From an uncultured Bacteroidales bacterium (GTDB lineage: Bacteria; Bacteroidota; Bacteroidia; Bacteroidales; Muribaculaceae), in contig CASENC010000024.1 of assembly GCA_949289215.1 (NCBI GenBank), forward strand, positions 30,760 to 94,759: DNA of 64,000 nt. The letters run 5' to 3'. The notes beneath the pieces were generated by a model. The model saw only the letters and a list, made by a program, of their open reading frames with translations. It was not told where the DNA came from and did no database searches. Below are positions 17,815-25,987 of the stretch, one piece after another. The translations under genes were made by a program, and so were the position numbers. The stretch's first letter is position 1, and every line of letters begins with the position of its first letter.

Positions 17815-17978
17815 ATAAAAAAGCCCCGTACAATCACTGCAGGGGACTTTCTCATAAACGATATTTACAGAATGTATTGCGATTGTCAATACACCATTTT
17901 CTCGTATTAACCAACTCGTATTAGAAGGTGTGAAGTATCAAGCCTTTATTATTGAAAATATAGAACTCGGTTTTATTA
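17815..17978 (-). ncRNA. Candidate small RNA between methyltransferase and glycosyltransferase genes
   Basis: About 160 nt are bracketed by a -7 box (TAATTTTG, minus strand 17984-17991) and a strong intrinsic terminator (17820-17850). No convincing ORF starts inside and stops before the terminator. Read on the minus strand, an internal hairpin is formed by GGTGTATTG and CAATACATT around the 7-nt loop ACAATCG (17871-17895). A TAATACGAG motif occurs twice just upstream of it. The unit could be an independent sRNA (a 6S-type RNA is one possibility) or the long 3' end of the methyltransferase mRNA. No family could be recognised by eye. Confidence 0.4.
17820..17850 (-). terminator. Intrinsic terminator of the candidate small RNA
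   Basis: Minus strand: AAAG, one bulged base, CCCCTGCA, loop GTGAT, TGTA, bulged C, GGGGCTTT, followed by further Ts. Twelve pairs including one G-U, then a U-tract. Confidence 0.7.
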
Positions 17979-17983
17979 CGTTG

Positions 17984-17991
17984 CAAAATTA
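17984..17991 (-). promoter_or_regulatory. -7 box of the candidate small RNA
   Basis: TAATTTTG on the minus strand; 77 bp downstream of the methyltransferase stop. A TTTG-like -33 element at normal spacing is not clear (ACCG at 19 nt). Confidence 0.4.
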
Positions 17992-18067
17992 AATCCCGAT
18001 TATTACAAACCGGTAACAATCCCGTTAAAATAGCAATACAAATGCCTGCGCATATTTCTTATTCTCA

Positions 18068-18886
18068 TTATTGTATTTTATAGCCGAGCAATGAACTGAA
18101 ACGATAGCATAACCGTGGTATCCTGCCAAGGATTTGACCAAAGAAAAATCCCCACCTGTGCCGAAAAAATTTCATATAGTTTGCCTGGTCGATAAGCCGC
18201 AGTGCTGGCTCCCAACGTTCAACTTCATGCCCGTCGTCTATCCCCGATAAGATGCGGGCCTGCTGCCGCTTCATCGAATCGGGTTTCACGCCACGCTTGC
18301 TCATCATTGTACCGCACACGTCAAACCACAATTCACCTCCGCCGAAGCGCATGGCTATATTATGCAAAAACCACCGCACCTTCACCACAGGAAAATACAT
18401 AAGCACACCTTCGGCTACAAATATGAAGTTGCAATCCCGGTGTACATCGCGCAACTCATCCATCCACCCGGTTTCGAGCAACGATGCCGCAATGTAACAA
18501 TCATCAGGTTGCTCGGGAATGAATTCACGGCGCAAAGCAATGACTTCAGGCAAATCGAGTTCATAAAACATAGCGCCAGTATCACAGCCTATGCGTTGAT
18601 AGCGCGTATCAAGCCCACAACCCACATTGACGACGACCGTTTTCTCATGTGATGCGACAAAACGCCTCACGGCATCATCAAAATACCGGCCTCGCACCAG
18701 ACACCCGACTTCACTCAACGGTGCCCTGTCGAACTGTGAATAATCATACTCGATACTTTCCACAATGCGTTCCGCAGCCTTGTCGTCAAGAATGGGATTT
18801 TTGCGGTGACTCTCTTTGGCACGCATATAAAGCGGTATCAGCAGCGTCTCGGCCACAACACTCTTAAATTCATGTTTTTGTTTCAT
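18068..18886 (-). CDS. Class I SAM-dependent methyltransferase, leucine carboxyl methyltransferase-like
   Basis: About 272 aa from the ATG at 18884-18886 (an in-frame ATG 24 nt earlier adds an unlikely leader). The N-terminal part (VAETLLIPLYMRAKES) and the SAM-binding motif VVVNVGCGLDTRY at about 85-97 are those of the LCMT/PPM1 and polyketide O-methyltransferase group (PF04072). FVAEGVLMYF further on is also typical. Substrate is unknown; bacterial members methylate carboxyl or hydroxyl groups of small molecules. It is a single gene with its own promoter and no neighbours suggesting a pathway. Confidence 0.8.
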   Translation of the reverse strand: MKQKHEFKSVVAETLLIPLYMRAKESHRKNPILDDKAAERIVESIEYDYSQFDRAPLSEVGCLVRGRYFDDAVRRFVASHEKTVVVNVGCGLDTRYQRIGCDTGAMFYELDLPEVIALRREFIPEQPDDCYIAASLLETGWMDELRDVHRDCNFIFVAEGVLMYFPVVKVRWFLHNIAMRFGGGELWFDVCGTMMSKRGVKPDSMKRQQARILSGIDDGHEVERWEPALRLIDQANYMKFFRHRWGFFFGQILGRIPRLCYRFSSLLGYKIQ

Positions 18887-18945
18887 ATTTCTTTTATTAT
18901 TAATGAACATTCTTCGATTCGTTCATGAAAAAAAGACTTTATCTG

Positions 18946-18953
18946 CAAAAGTA
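18946..18953 (-). promoter_or_regulatory. -7 box of the methyltransferase gene
   Basis: TACTTTTG on the minus strand 60 nt before the start codon, with ATTG 20 nt further upstream (18974-18977). Confidence 0.45.
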
Positions 18954-19023
18954 TCATACCGCTACTTCACCGGCAATCCCCATTAATAGGTATTTCAAAC
19001 ATTGCCATATACCAACAAAAAAA

Positions 19024-19058
19024 GGTTGCCGCCTCCAAGCAATCGGGAAACGGCAACC
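19024..19058 (-). terminator. Terminator of the TonB receptor/beta-helix lipoprotein operon
   Basis: Perfect 8-bp stem GGTTGCCG/CGGCAACC followed on the minus strand by a run of seven Ts, 31 bp after the lipoprotein gene's stop. Confidence 0.85.
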
Positions 19059-19088
19059 ACAAGTTGTTGCGTATTTCTTCAGTATCGA

Positions 19089-20636
19089 TTAATAATCGGT
19101 GTTGTTAGGATCGAAGTTTGTCCAACCGTCCATCCAGTTGTCATCGGCGGCAAAAGCTCCAATGTAGCTTACATTGTCCATGCCGTCAACTCCTTCAAAC
19201 GAAGCGGCTGTCAGCAACGGGCTGCCTGCTTGCGGCATATAGCCGGCACCTATATTGTCGGGATCGGAAAGCATCAGCGAAGAAGCATCATCATATACTT
19301 TATTACCCGATTGCGACAAGAAGTAAGTGTGAGAATAAGATACTTGATTTGCATCGATTACCGTATCGTTAACAGCATCGTAAAGGACATCTTCATATAT
19401 GCCGTTGAAATCACTGCCAAGAATATCCATACCGGCAAACCAAACGTTTTGTACCTTTACAGTACCGTTCTTTGCCATGTCAACAGTGTTGCCGCGCTGA
19501 CCGTCGATGATGATACCAACGGGGAAACCTACTGCTACCGAATTGTGGCAGTTCAAGCGGCTGCCGCGACGAATTTGCATGGCCGACTGGAATTGGCCGA
19601 GGGCAGAACCGTTATTCGGGAAGTAATCACCACCGTTGATGAATTCATTGGCAGTATTTGCAAAATTGTCACGACCGCACGGGCCTACGAAAGTAACATT
19701 GCTGAATGTGCAAGTGGTATAAGGCTCGATATCGGCACCATCGCTGCAGTTATCCGACTCAAAACCATTCGACCTTGAAGTATCGGCAATGCGGGGATCT
19801 CGGAATGACAGACAGAACTGAACGTTTCCGCTGAAACCGTTGTCGGTATCGAAATCATCGTCCCAACCCCTATAAGCAATAAGATACTTGCAATCGACAG
19901 TACCGCCAAACCACTCGAACGAATCGTCGTTGCTGAACGATACCTGAACATGGTCGATCTTTGTGCCACTACCCACCGAACCGAGTGTCAATCCGTTGAT
20001 TTCCTGATCGGTTTGGAAAGGATAACCGGCAAACTCGATGCGAACATAGCTCAATACACCCGAGTTGTCGTCGTCGATGCTACCACCGTGATGACTGCGC
20101 GGGCCACCTTCGATTTGCATATCATCCTGGTTGTTGCGAGCCTGGCCGCAGATGATTACACCACCCCAGTCACCCGGCTTGCGTTGTCCTTTCGGTGAAT
20201 TAGAAGTGAACACAATAGGTTCGGTTGCCGACCCTTGGGCAATCAACTTACCGCCTTTTTCAACGATGAGCGATGCCATTGTGGTCTTGTCGCCCTTGAT
20301 AACCGTACCCGGTTCTATGGTCAATTGCGCTCCGTTGGCTATATACACCCAACCTTTAAGCAAATATGTTCCTTTTTTAAGCGTTTGGTTGCCGGTAAAA
20401 ACAAAATCTTTATCGCCATTACCAATAACAGTTCCTTCAGGATTTTCAGTACCATCTTCGTTAAACAATAGGTGATCACAGCTTACGGCACCATTGTCTG
20501 TTCCCCACACATAATCACCTTCACCGGGTTCCTCGGTTCCCGGACCCGAAGGTTTCTCCTCATCATCACTACAAGACACCGAGAACATAGAGATACCGGC
20601 AATGAGTGCATAAACAAAATAACTTTTAAACTTCAT
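19089..20636 (-). CDS. Right-handed beta-helix lipoprotein paired with a TonB receptor
   Basis: About 515 aa from the ATG at 20634-20636. It starts MKFKSYFVYALIAGISMFSV followed by SCSDDEE: a lipoprotein signal with Cys22 and an acidic surface-export tail. The body has short glycine-rich turns and repeated strands (LTIEPGTVIKGDKTTMASLI, GKLIAQGSATEPIVF, WGGVIICG, GVLSYVRIEFAG) that suggest a parallel beta-helix of the pectate-lyase type. No catalytic residues can be assigned. It is the last gene of a two-gene unit 61 bp after the TonB receptor gene, and takes the position SusD would hold in a glycan locus, so it may capture the receptor's ligand (inference). Confidence 0.75.
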   Translation of the reverse strand: MKFKSYFVYALIAGISMFSVSCSDDEEKPSGPGTEEPGEGDYVWGTDNGAVSCDHLLFNEDGTENPEGTVIGNGDKDFVFTGNQTLKKGTYLLKGWVYIANGAQLTIEPGTVIKGDKTTMASLIVEKGGKLIAQGSATEPIVFTSNSPKGQRKPGDWGGVIICGQARNNQDDMQIEGGPRSHHGGSIDDDNSGVLSYVRIEFAGYPFQTDQEINGLTLGSVGSGTKIDHVQVSFSNDDSFEWFGGTVDCKYLIAYRGWDDDFDTDNGFSGNVQFCLSFRDPRIADTSRSNGFESDNCSDGADIEPYTTCTFSNVTFVGPCGRDNFANTANEFINGGDYFPNNGSALGQFQSAMQIRRGSRLNCHNSVAVGFPVGIIIDGQRGNTVDMAKNGTVKVQNVWFAGMDILGSDFNGIYEDVLYDAVNDTVIDANQVSYSHTYFLSQSGNKVYDDASSLMLSDPDNIGAGYMPQAGSPLLTAASFEGVDGMDNVSYIGAFAADDNWMDGWTNFDPNNTDY

Positions 20637-20697
20637 GTTGTTTTGATTTTTGAAAATGTTTAACAAGTAATTATATTTCTCTCTTTTATAATAGTAG

Positions 20698-23484
20698 TTA
20701 GAACGAATAGCTTACACTTACCGAATAGTTGCGTCCGGGATCGAATTGACGCGTAACCTCTTCAATTTCGCCATGCGATGTTTCTTCAAATTGCTTATAG
20801 CAAATATCTTCCGACAAAATGTTGCGCAATGAGAGCTTAACCTCGAAGTGGTTGCCGAATTTCTTCGATGCGCTCAAGTCAAGTGTGTTGCGTGGCATTT
20901 CATACGAATCGGGTATATTCACCACGTTGTCGCCGCTGCCAAGGCTGCGCCCTACTCCAACAATGCGCTTGCCAATACGGTTGTAAAGCAACGCCACATT
21001 CAAGTCGAGGTTGCGGGGCTGATAGAAAATCCCTGCATTGACAAGATAAGGCGACTGGCCTTGCATGGGACGGTCTTTCTCTTTCGACCCTTCGGGGAAA
21101 ACCACTTTACTTTTAATCAATGCGCCATTGAAATTGATGCCGAAATCATTCAGGCCGATAAAATCAAGGTTCTTCTTTATCTCGACTTCAACACCGTATG
21201 TGTCGGCACCTTCGGCATTCTCATACGAGTAGGTAAGACTCGTGCCGCCATTCACTGTATATGTCCATTCTATAGGGTTCTTGAAGTGCTTATAGAAAAG
21301 CGATACCGATACCAGTTCACCCGATGCGGGATAAAACTCATAACTCAAGTCAACATTATCGATATATGCAGCTTCAAGGTCGGTGTTACCCTGTACGTTG
21401 CTGGCAAGGTCGAAATCATAGTAAACCGACGGTGACACTTCACGAAACTCGGGGCGGTTGATGCTGCGGCCGTATGACACACGAGCCTGATGCTTGTCCG
21501 AGAATTTATATGCTGCATTCACCGAGGGGAAGAAATCGCTCGTCTCATAGAACAGGCTTCGCGGGCTTTCTTGATAATCACGAGTATTGCTTATAAGTTC
21601 CATCTTGTTATATTCATATCTCACACCGGCATACACATTGAACTTGTTAACCGGTATGTTTATTCCCACATAACCTGCCATGAGCTTGTTATTGCCATCG
21701 TAATTGTTAGTCCAACGCACATTTTCAAGCATATACAACTTGTCGGCACCATAGTTTCCATCAACGAGCAATTCGGTGGGTATATCCATATACATGAATC
21801 CCGAGGGGAGTGTGCTGTTTACCGGGTTATAAGAGTAGATGAAATCCCTTGCCCTGTAACTGCGAGTGCGATAATCGCCATATAAACCCACCCTGAGTTC
21901 GGGCTGTATTTCACCAATCCAATATTTGTCACGGAAATTCACGTTAAGCGATGCCGTGTGCTCGTTAAGGCGGGTAAACTCCCGTTCTATGTCGTTGGCA
22001 CTCGACAATCCAAGGTGACCGCGATCAAGTGCGTCGTTTATCACATAACGGCGACGGTCGGGCATACAATTGTTGGCGTAAGCATATCCCACGCTCCAGT
22101 CAAGGCGGCGGTCATCGGTAAGTTGATGGCGACCCGTGAACTGCCCGTTATATGTGGTGCGGCTCATGTAATAATATTCGGCACTCTGCTCGTTATTGCT
22201 CTGAGCATCGATTCCCACACGTGAGGTGTAACGGTCGCGACCCACTTGGTTGAATATATTCTTGAACTCATAACGATTGTTTCCGTCGGCACTCAAGTAA
22301 GTCAGGTTAAGCATTGCACCTATCTTAGCATAATGGTTATACTGGTTATCCCGGCTGTTACGCAGATACACAGGGCGGTCGTTTGCCACATCGTATGCGC
22401 CAAACAGCGAATTTTCCATATTCAATATTGTACGGTAACTGTTACCATAATTCAACGTTCCAAGCAGGGCAAACGTTTGTCCTTCATCACTTATCCAGCG
22501 TCGGTTAAGTTCGGCGTTGAACGACACGTCGGCCACCGGCTTTTTATTGCGAATGCGCCAGTCGTTATTCAGCCCGTTCTTTTGCAAATCCACACTGTTG
22601 TCAATTCCCGGAATACCTGTAAGCACACCGTTGATACCACCGTCAAGACTGCGGAAACCGCTGTCGAAGCCAAGGAAATCGGTACTGCTGCCAAGCGCAT
22701 ACCTGAAGTCGCTGAAGTGTGTATTATCGTTGATGCTGCCGCCGAGCGAAACCTTGAAAAAATTGGTGGCAGGTATGTCCTTCGTATTAATCATGACAAA
22801 GCCACCACTGAAGTCGGCCGGATACTCGGGCGACGGCGACTTGATGATAATCATGTTATCAAGCTGAGACGACGGTATCATATCAAACGAATATGCCCGC
22901 GAATCGGCCTCGCTACTGGGGACGGCGCTGTTGTTAAGCCACACATTATTATAGCGTTGCGACAATCCGCGCACCATCACAAACCGGTCTTCAATAAGGC
23001 TGATACCGGGAACGCGCTTGATAACTTCCGACGCATCGCTGTCTTGCGTGCGGCTGATTTGCTGCGCCGACACACCCGACTGCACCACAAGGCTGTTTTT
23101 TTGCAAATTGACAATGGTTCCTTCCGAATCGCGGCGAGCTTGCGCCGTAACCACCACTTCGCTCAGCGTTTGGCTCTCCGACTCCATCACAAAGTCGGCA
23201 ACCGTCAATCCTTCCACGTTTACCTCTTTCGATTGCGTCTTATAAAACACATACGATGCTTCCACCACATACTTGCCATTGCGCAACCCCGGAATTTCAT
23301 AATTCCCGTCAACGTCGGTTGCCACTGTGATGCCGGCACTCGGCAGCGACACAGTGGCACCTATCAACGGTTCGTTGTTCTCGTCGGTCACTCGGCCCTT
23401 CAATGCTGCCGCATCGGCAGCCAACGCAACCAATCCTGTAAATATCAAAAGAAAAAACCTCAAACAATTTCTACTTCTCTCCAT
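20698..23484 (-). CDS. TonB-dependent outer-membrane receptor with carboxypeptidase-like N-domain
   Basis: 928 aa. Signal peptide (1-27) is followed by a carboxypeptidase-D regulatory-like domain (LKGRVTDENNEPLIGATVSL through about 112). The TonB box region (LSEVVVTAQARRDSE) and plug (ASEVIKRVPGISLIEDRFVM, then RGLSQRYNNVWLN, about 140-250) come next. The 22-strand barrel ends in aromatic NYSVSVSYSF. The short N-domain and lack of a SusD partner differ from SusC receptors. It imports an unknown ligand using TonB energy. It is transcribed with the beta-helix lipoprotein. A 432-codon antisense ORF covering its 5' part is a shadow. Confidence 0.9.
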   Translation of the reverse strand: MERSRNCLRFFLLIFTGLVALAADAAALKGRVTDENNEPLIGATVSLPSAGITVATDVDGNYEIPGLRNGKYVVEASYVFYKTQSKEVNVEGLTVADFVMESESQTLSEVVVTAQARRDSEGTIVNLQKNSLVVQSGVSAQQISRTQDSDASEVIKRVPGISLIEDRFVMVRGLSQRYNNVWLNNSAVPSSEADSRAYSFDMIPSSQLDNMIIIKSPSPEYPADFSGGFVMINTKDIPATNFFKVSLGGSINDNTHFSDFRYALGSSTDFLGFDSGFRSLDGGINGVLTGIPGIDNSVDLQKNGLNNDWRIRNKKPVADVSFNAELNRRWISDEGQTFALLGTLNYGNSYRTILNMENSLFGAYDVANDRPVYLRNSRDNQYNHYAKIGAMLNLTYLSADGNNRYEFKNIFNQVGRDRYTSRVGIDAQSNNEQSAEYYYMSRTTYNGQFTGRHQLTDDRRLDWSVGYAYANNCMPDRRRYVINDALDRGHLGLSSANDIEREFTRLNEHTASLNVNFRDKYWIGEIQPELRVGLYGDYRTRSYRARDFIYSYNPVNSTLPSGFMYMDIPTELLVDGNYGADKLYMLENVRWTNNYDGNNKLMAGYVGINIPVNKFNVYAGVRYEYNKMELISNTRDYQESPRSLFYETSDFFPSVNAAYKFSDKHQARVSYGRSINRPEFREVSPSVYYDFDLASNVQGNTDLEAAYIDNVDLSYEFYPASGELVSVSLFYKHFKNPIEWTYTVNGGTSLTYSYENAEGADTYGVEVEIKKNLDFIGLNDFGINFNGALIKSKVVFPEGSKEKDRPMQGQSPYLVNAGIFYQPRNLDLNVALLYNRIGKRIVGVGRSLGSGDNVVNIPDSYEMPRNTLDLSASKKFGNHFEVKLSLRNILSEDICYKQFEETSHGEIEEVTRQFDPGRNYSVSVSYSF

Positions 23485-23642
23485 TACTGTTATACCTATT
23501 GTTTTACAAATTTTTCACGGTGCAAATTTCCGCCTTTGGTGTAACAACGTTTTTTCATAGCTGTGACAATTCGGTTACGAGTATAACAACACCTTTACAT
23601 CAAAGTAACATTACAATTACAGTTCACACACGGACATGAAAA

Positions 23643-23674
23643 AAGCCTGTCGAACTCAACCGTCCGACAGGCTT
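23643..23674 (-). terminator. Terminator of the LruC-domain gene
   Basis: Perfect 10-bp inverted repeat AAGCCTGTCG/CGACAGGCTT with a 12-nt loop, followed on the minus strand by six Ts. It lies about 125 bp after the LruC gene and 160 bp before the TonB receptor gene, so the two are separate transcripts. The rest of this 314-bp gap shows nothing firm. Confidence 0.88.
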
Positions 23675-23798
23675 CCTCCTACCGCTTTAGCATAGTTAGC
23701 TTCTTGTCCTATTCATACTACTCCTGCTTATAATCATTTATGCAGAATATCGGTCACTTAATTGCTGATACATGGATGTACCATTCCGTGTTCTATTC

Positions 23799-25790
23799 TT
23801 ATTTCTTGTTTCTGTACCAGTCGGCATATTGCCCCGAAGTCGGGCATCCGGCTTCAACCCAATTGTCATACATAGGATATTCGCCTTCACAGCCTATTGT
23901 AACAGGTTCGGTAACAGGTTCCCAACCGGTAACGCCGGCAAGGCTGATTGCAAACGGATACTTTCCATTCTTGTTTACATAATAAGCATCGTCGGCTTGC
24001 CCTTGTTGTGATAAATCGGCCCAATTTGTCGCAGCCATCTTTGGCAAATGCACTTCCTTGCGGCCTTTGCTGCCTGCAACATAGTTGATGACAATGAACG
24101 GATTGAATTCATCGTCAAAGCCCTTGTGCGCAAGTTCTCCGTCCTTGAATGTACGAGTCAACGTGTAAGTCTCCCCTATCGAGGCCTGTGCATCGGTAAG
24201 CATGATGAACTGGTTACCCTCTTCTATCACAGCGGCACCTGCCACAGCTCCAACGGTATTCGCAGCCACGGTGAACCCGAATGCATCGATATAATCGGCA
24301 CTACCCTGCAAGTTTACCACCTTGAAAGCATCTTCTATCTTGGCGATGTAACCATTGCTGTTATGGGTCACCGTACGTGATTGTTCCACAATCACATCAT
24401 TAAGGTCGTAATCACCGCCGGTGGGCCAGATATCTTCAAATGCGATAGTGGCAGTCTCGGTGTATGAATCCTCGGTAGGTTCTTCTGGCTCTTCGGGTAA
24501 ATCCGGACGATCAGGATTTTGAATCACATCGGGATTAGACTCTACATAAAACAGTATATCGTCAAACGAGTTGTCGCTACCGTTCACATTGTTAGTTTGA
24601 TCTTCAAAACCTATGATTACACGCCCCGACTCGGTGTCGTTAAGCGTAATGCACCCTTTCTTTTGACGACGGTTATATTCGCTGTTGGAATATATTGCCA
24701 TATTACTTTTGTAAACATCGGCAATACCATCGTTAATATCCCCTATTTCCCATGATTCATAACCTTGATGCCACTTGCCGCCACCTACTGTGCGGTCGAG
24801 ATTCGGGAACAATATCCAGCCTATGGTGTATCCACCGGGAAAATCATCGGTTCCACGCTCATCATAGTTTTCTCCATAAAATTGCAGACGTGCCTTCACG
24901 GGATGGTTAGGGTTACCATCGGTAGTCAACGGGAACACAACATATTTAGGAAGGTTTCTCACATCGGGCGTGGTACCTGTCTTATAGTAATAATACCCCA
25001 TGGCATTTTCATACTCACCGGTAGCCAAAAGAAACACAAGGTCGAGATGGCAACTTTTAAGTTCTTCACCGTTATACGTCGTCGGGATGGTAACATTGGT
25101 GTCTTCCGAGTCACTTACCAGATTGCTATTATCCTTCTTGTTGCCACGGCGGTCGGTCAAGGAATTTTGCACACGTCGAAGCAAGTTTGCAGTCTCGTAA
25201 CTGATATCTACGGCATACATACCTGCTACATTTTCATTATACGCCCAATAAGTCGTTTTATTCGTATATGAATATCTTGAAATATCGGTATATAATGAAT
25301 ACAAATTGCTTGAAAAACGATCAACATTGCCGACGTTGTAACACGGGTCTTCAACACCGGCACGGGTCGCCAATGTACCCGGCAGTTCGGGCAACTCAAA
25401 CTTATAAGTTATGGCATTGTTTTCCACTTTCAACTCCAGGCAACGCGGAATGCCATAAGAGCCGGAGCAGAGATATACGGTCTTAACATAGGCCGGCAAT
25501 GTAACGGCAGCTTGGTAACGGCTGTTTTCGTCGGTGAAACCTCCGTAATACGGTTCAACATCTTTCCTGGTTCCATCTTCGTTGTACGGGTTTTCGATAT
25601 ACAGTTTGAAATTGGTACTGTAACCCTCGTAACCATAATCAATGTCGAGTGTAACTTCATTCTCGGTCGAGAAATCAGAAATTTCTGCAATGAAAGGCAT
25701 CTCGCCACCCACAGCAGCTGGCTCTTTTTCCACACATGAAGCCATCATGCACAATAAAGTGCCTGAAATAAGGCAAAGTGATTTACGCAT
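23799..25790 (-). CDS. LruC-domain lipoprotein (DUF4114/DUF4842)
   Basis: 663 aa. The N-terminus MRKSLCLISGTLLCMMASCV has a lipobox with Cys19 and is followed by EKEP. About 15-150 is a beta-rich domain. A DUF4114-type stretch (SFDDILFYVESNPD, about 415-430) is followed by an acidic Pro/Glu linker. The C-terminal DUF4842/LruC domain (TATIAFEDIWPTGGDYDLND, then EVHLPK) completes the architecture. LruC-domain proteins are exported, probably calcium-binding surface proteins in Bacteroidota and Leptospira. The role is unknown. It has its own promoter and terminator. Confidence 0.82.
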   Translation of the reverse strand: MRKSLCLISGTLLCMMASCVEKEPAAVGGEMPFIAEISDFSTENEVTLDIDYGYEGYSTNFKLYIENPYNEDGTRKDVEPYYGGFTDENSRYQAAVTLPAYVKTVYLCSGSYGIPRCLELKVENNAITYKFELPELPGTLATRAGVEDPCYNVGNVDRFSSNLYSLYTDISRYSYTNKTTYWAYNENVAGMYAVDISYETANLLRRVQNSLTDRRGNKKDNSNLVSDSEDTNVTIPTTYNGEELKSCHLDLVFLLATGEYENAMGYYYYKTGTTPDVRNLPKYVVFPLTTDGNPNHPVKARLQFYGENYDERGTDDFPGGYTIGWILFPNLDRTVGGGKWHQGYESWEIGDINDGIADVYKSNMAIYSNSEYNRRQKKGCITLNDTESGRVIIGFEDQTNNVNGSDNSFDDILFYVESNPDVIQNPDRPDLPEEPEEPTEDSYTETATIAFEDIWPTGGDYDLNDVIVEQSRTVTHNSNGYIAKIEDAFKVVNLQGSADYIDAFGFTVAANTVGAVAGAAVIEEGNQFIMLTDAQASIGETYTLTRTFKDGELAHKGFDDEFNPFIVINYVAGSKGRKEVHLPKMAATNWADLSQQGQADDAYYVNKNGKYPFAISLAGVTGWEPVTEPVTIGCEGEYPMYDNWVEAGCPTSGQYADWYRNKK

Positions 25791-25859
25791 ATTTATAGTA
25801 TTCTTAAATTAGTAGTTTTATATAACTTCATCAAAAACAGCAGACTGCTTTCTTCGCCA

Positions 25860-25892
25860 CAAAGCTATGCCAAAAATATCAATTATCGCAAA
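25860..25892 (-). promoter_or_regulatory. Promoter of the LruC-domain gene
   Basis: Minus strand TTTG (25889-25892), 21-nt spacer, TAGCTTTG (25860-25867). Predicted 5' UTR of about 64 nt. Confidence 0.5.
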
Positions 25893-25925
25893 CTTTCATT
25901 ATTAATGAAAGTTAAAAACACAAAA

Positions 25926-25953
25926 GTGCGCTCCCATTTCCATAGGAACGCAC
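25926..25953 (-). terminator. Terminator after the glucan phosphorylase gene, possibly bidirectional
   Basis: Stem GTGCG/CGCAC extended to about 10 pairs with G-U pairs, 35 bp after the stop of the phosphorylase gene. The minus-strand tail is TTTTGTGTTTTT; a seven-T run also follows on the plus strand. Confidence 0.75.
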
Positions 25954-25987
25954 CTTTTTTTCTATAAAAGAATATCAAACTGCGATA

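Noticed and set aside
17757-17855. N-terminal extension of the glycosyltransferase
   Set aside because: The extra codons run through an intrinsic terminator and the gene's own -7 box, so translation starts at 17756.
22246-23544. 432-codon plus-strand ORF opposite the TonB receptor gene
   Set aside because: It lies entirely antisense to a well-supported receptor gene and has no recognisable domain; the length is a by-product of codon bias.
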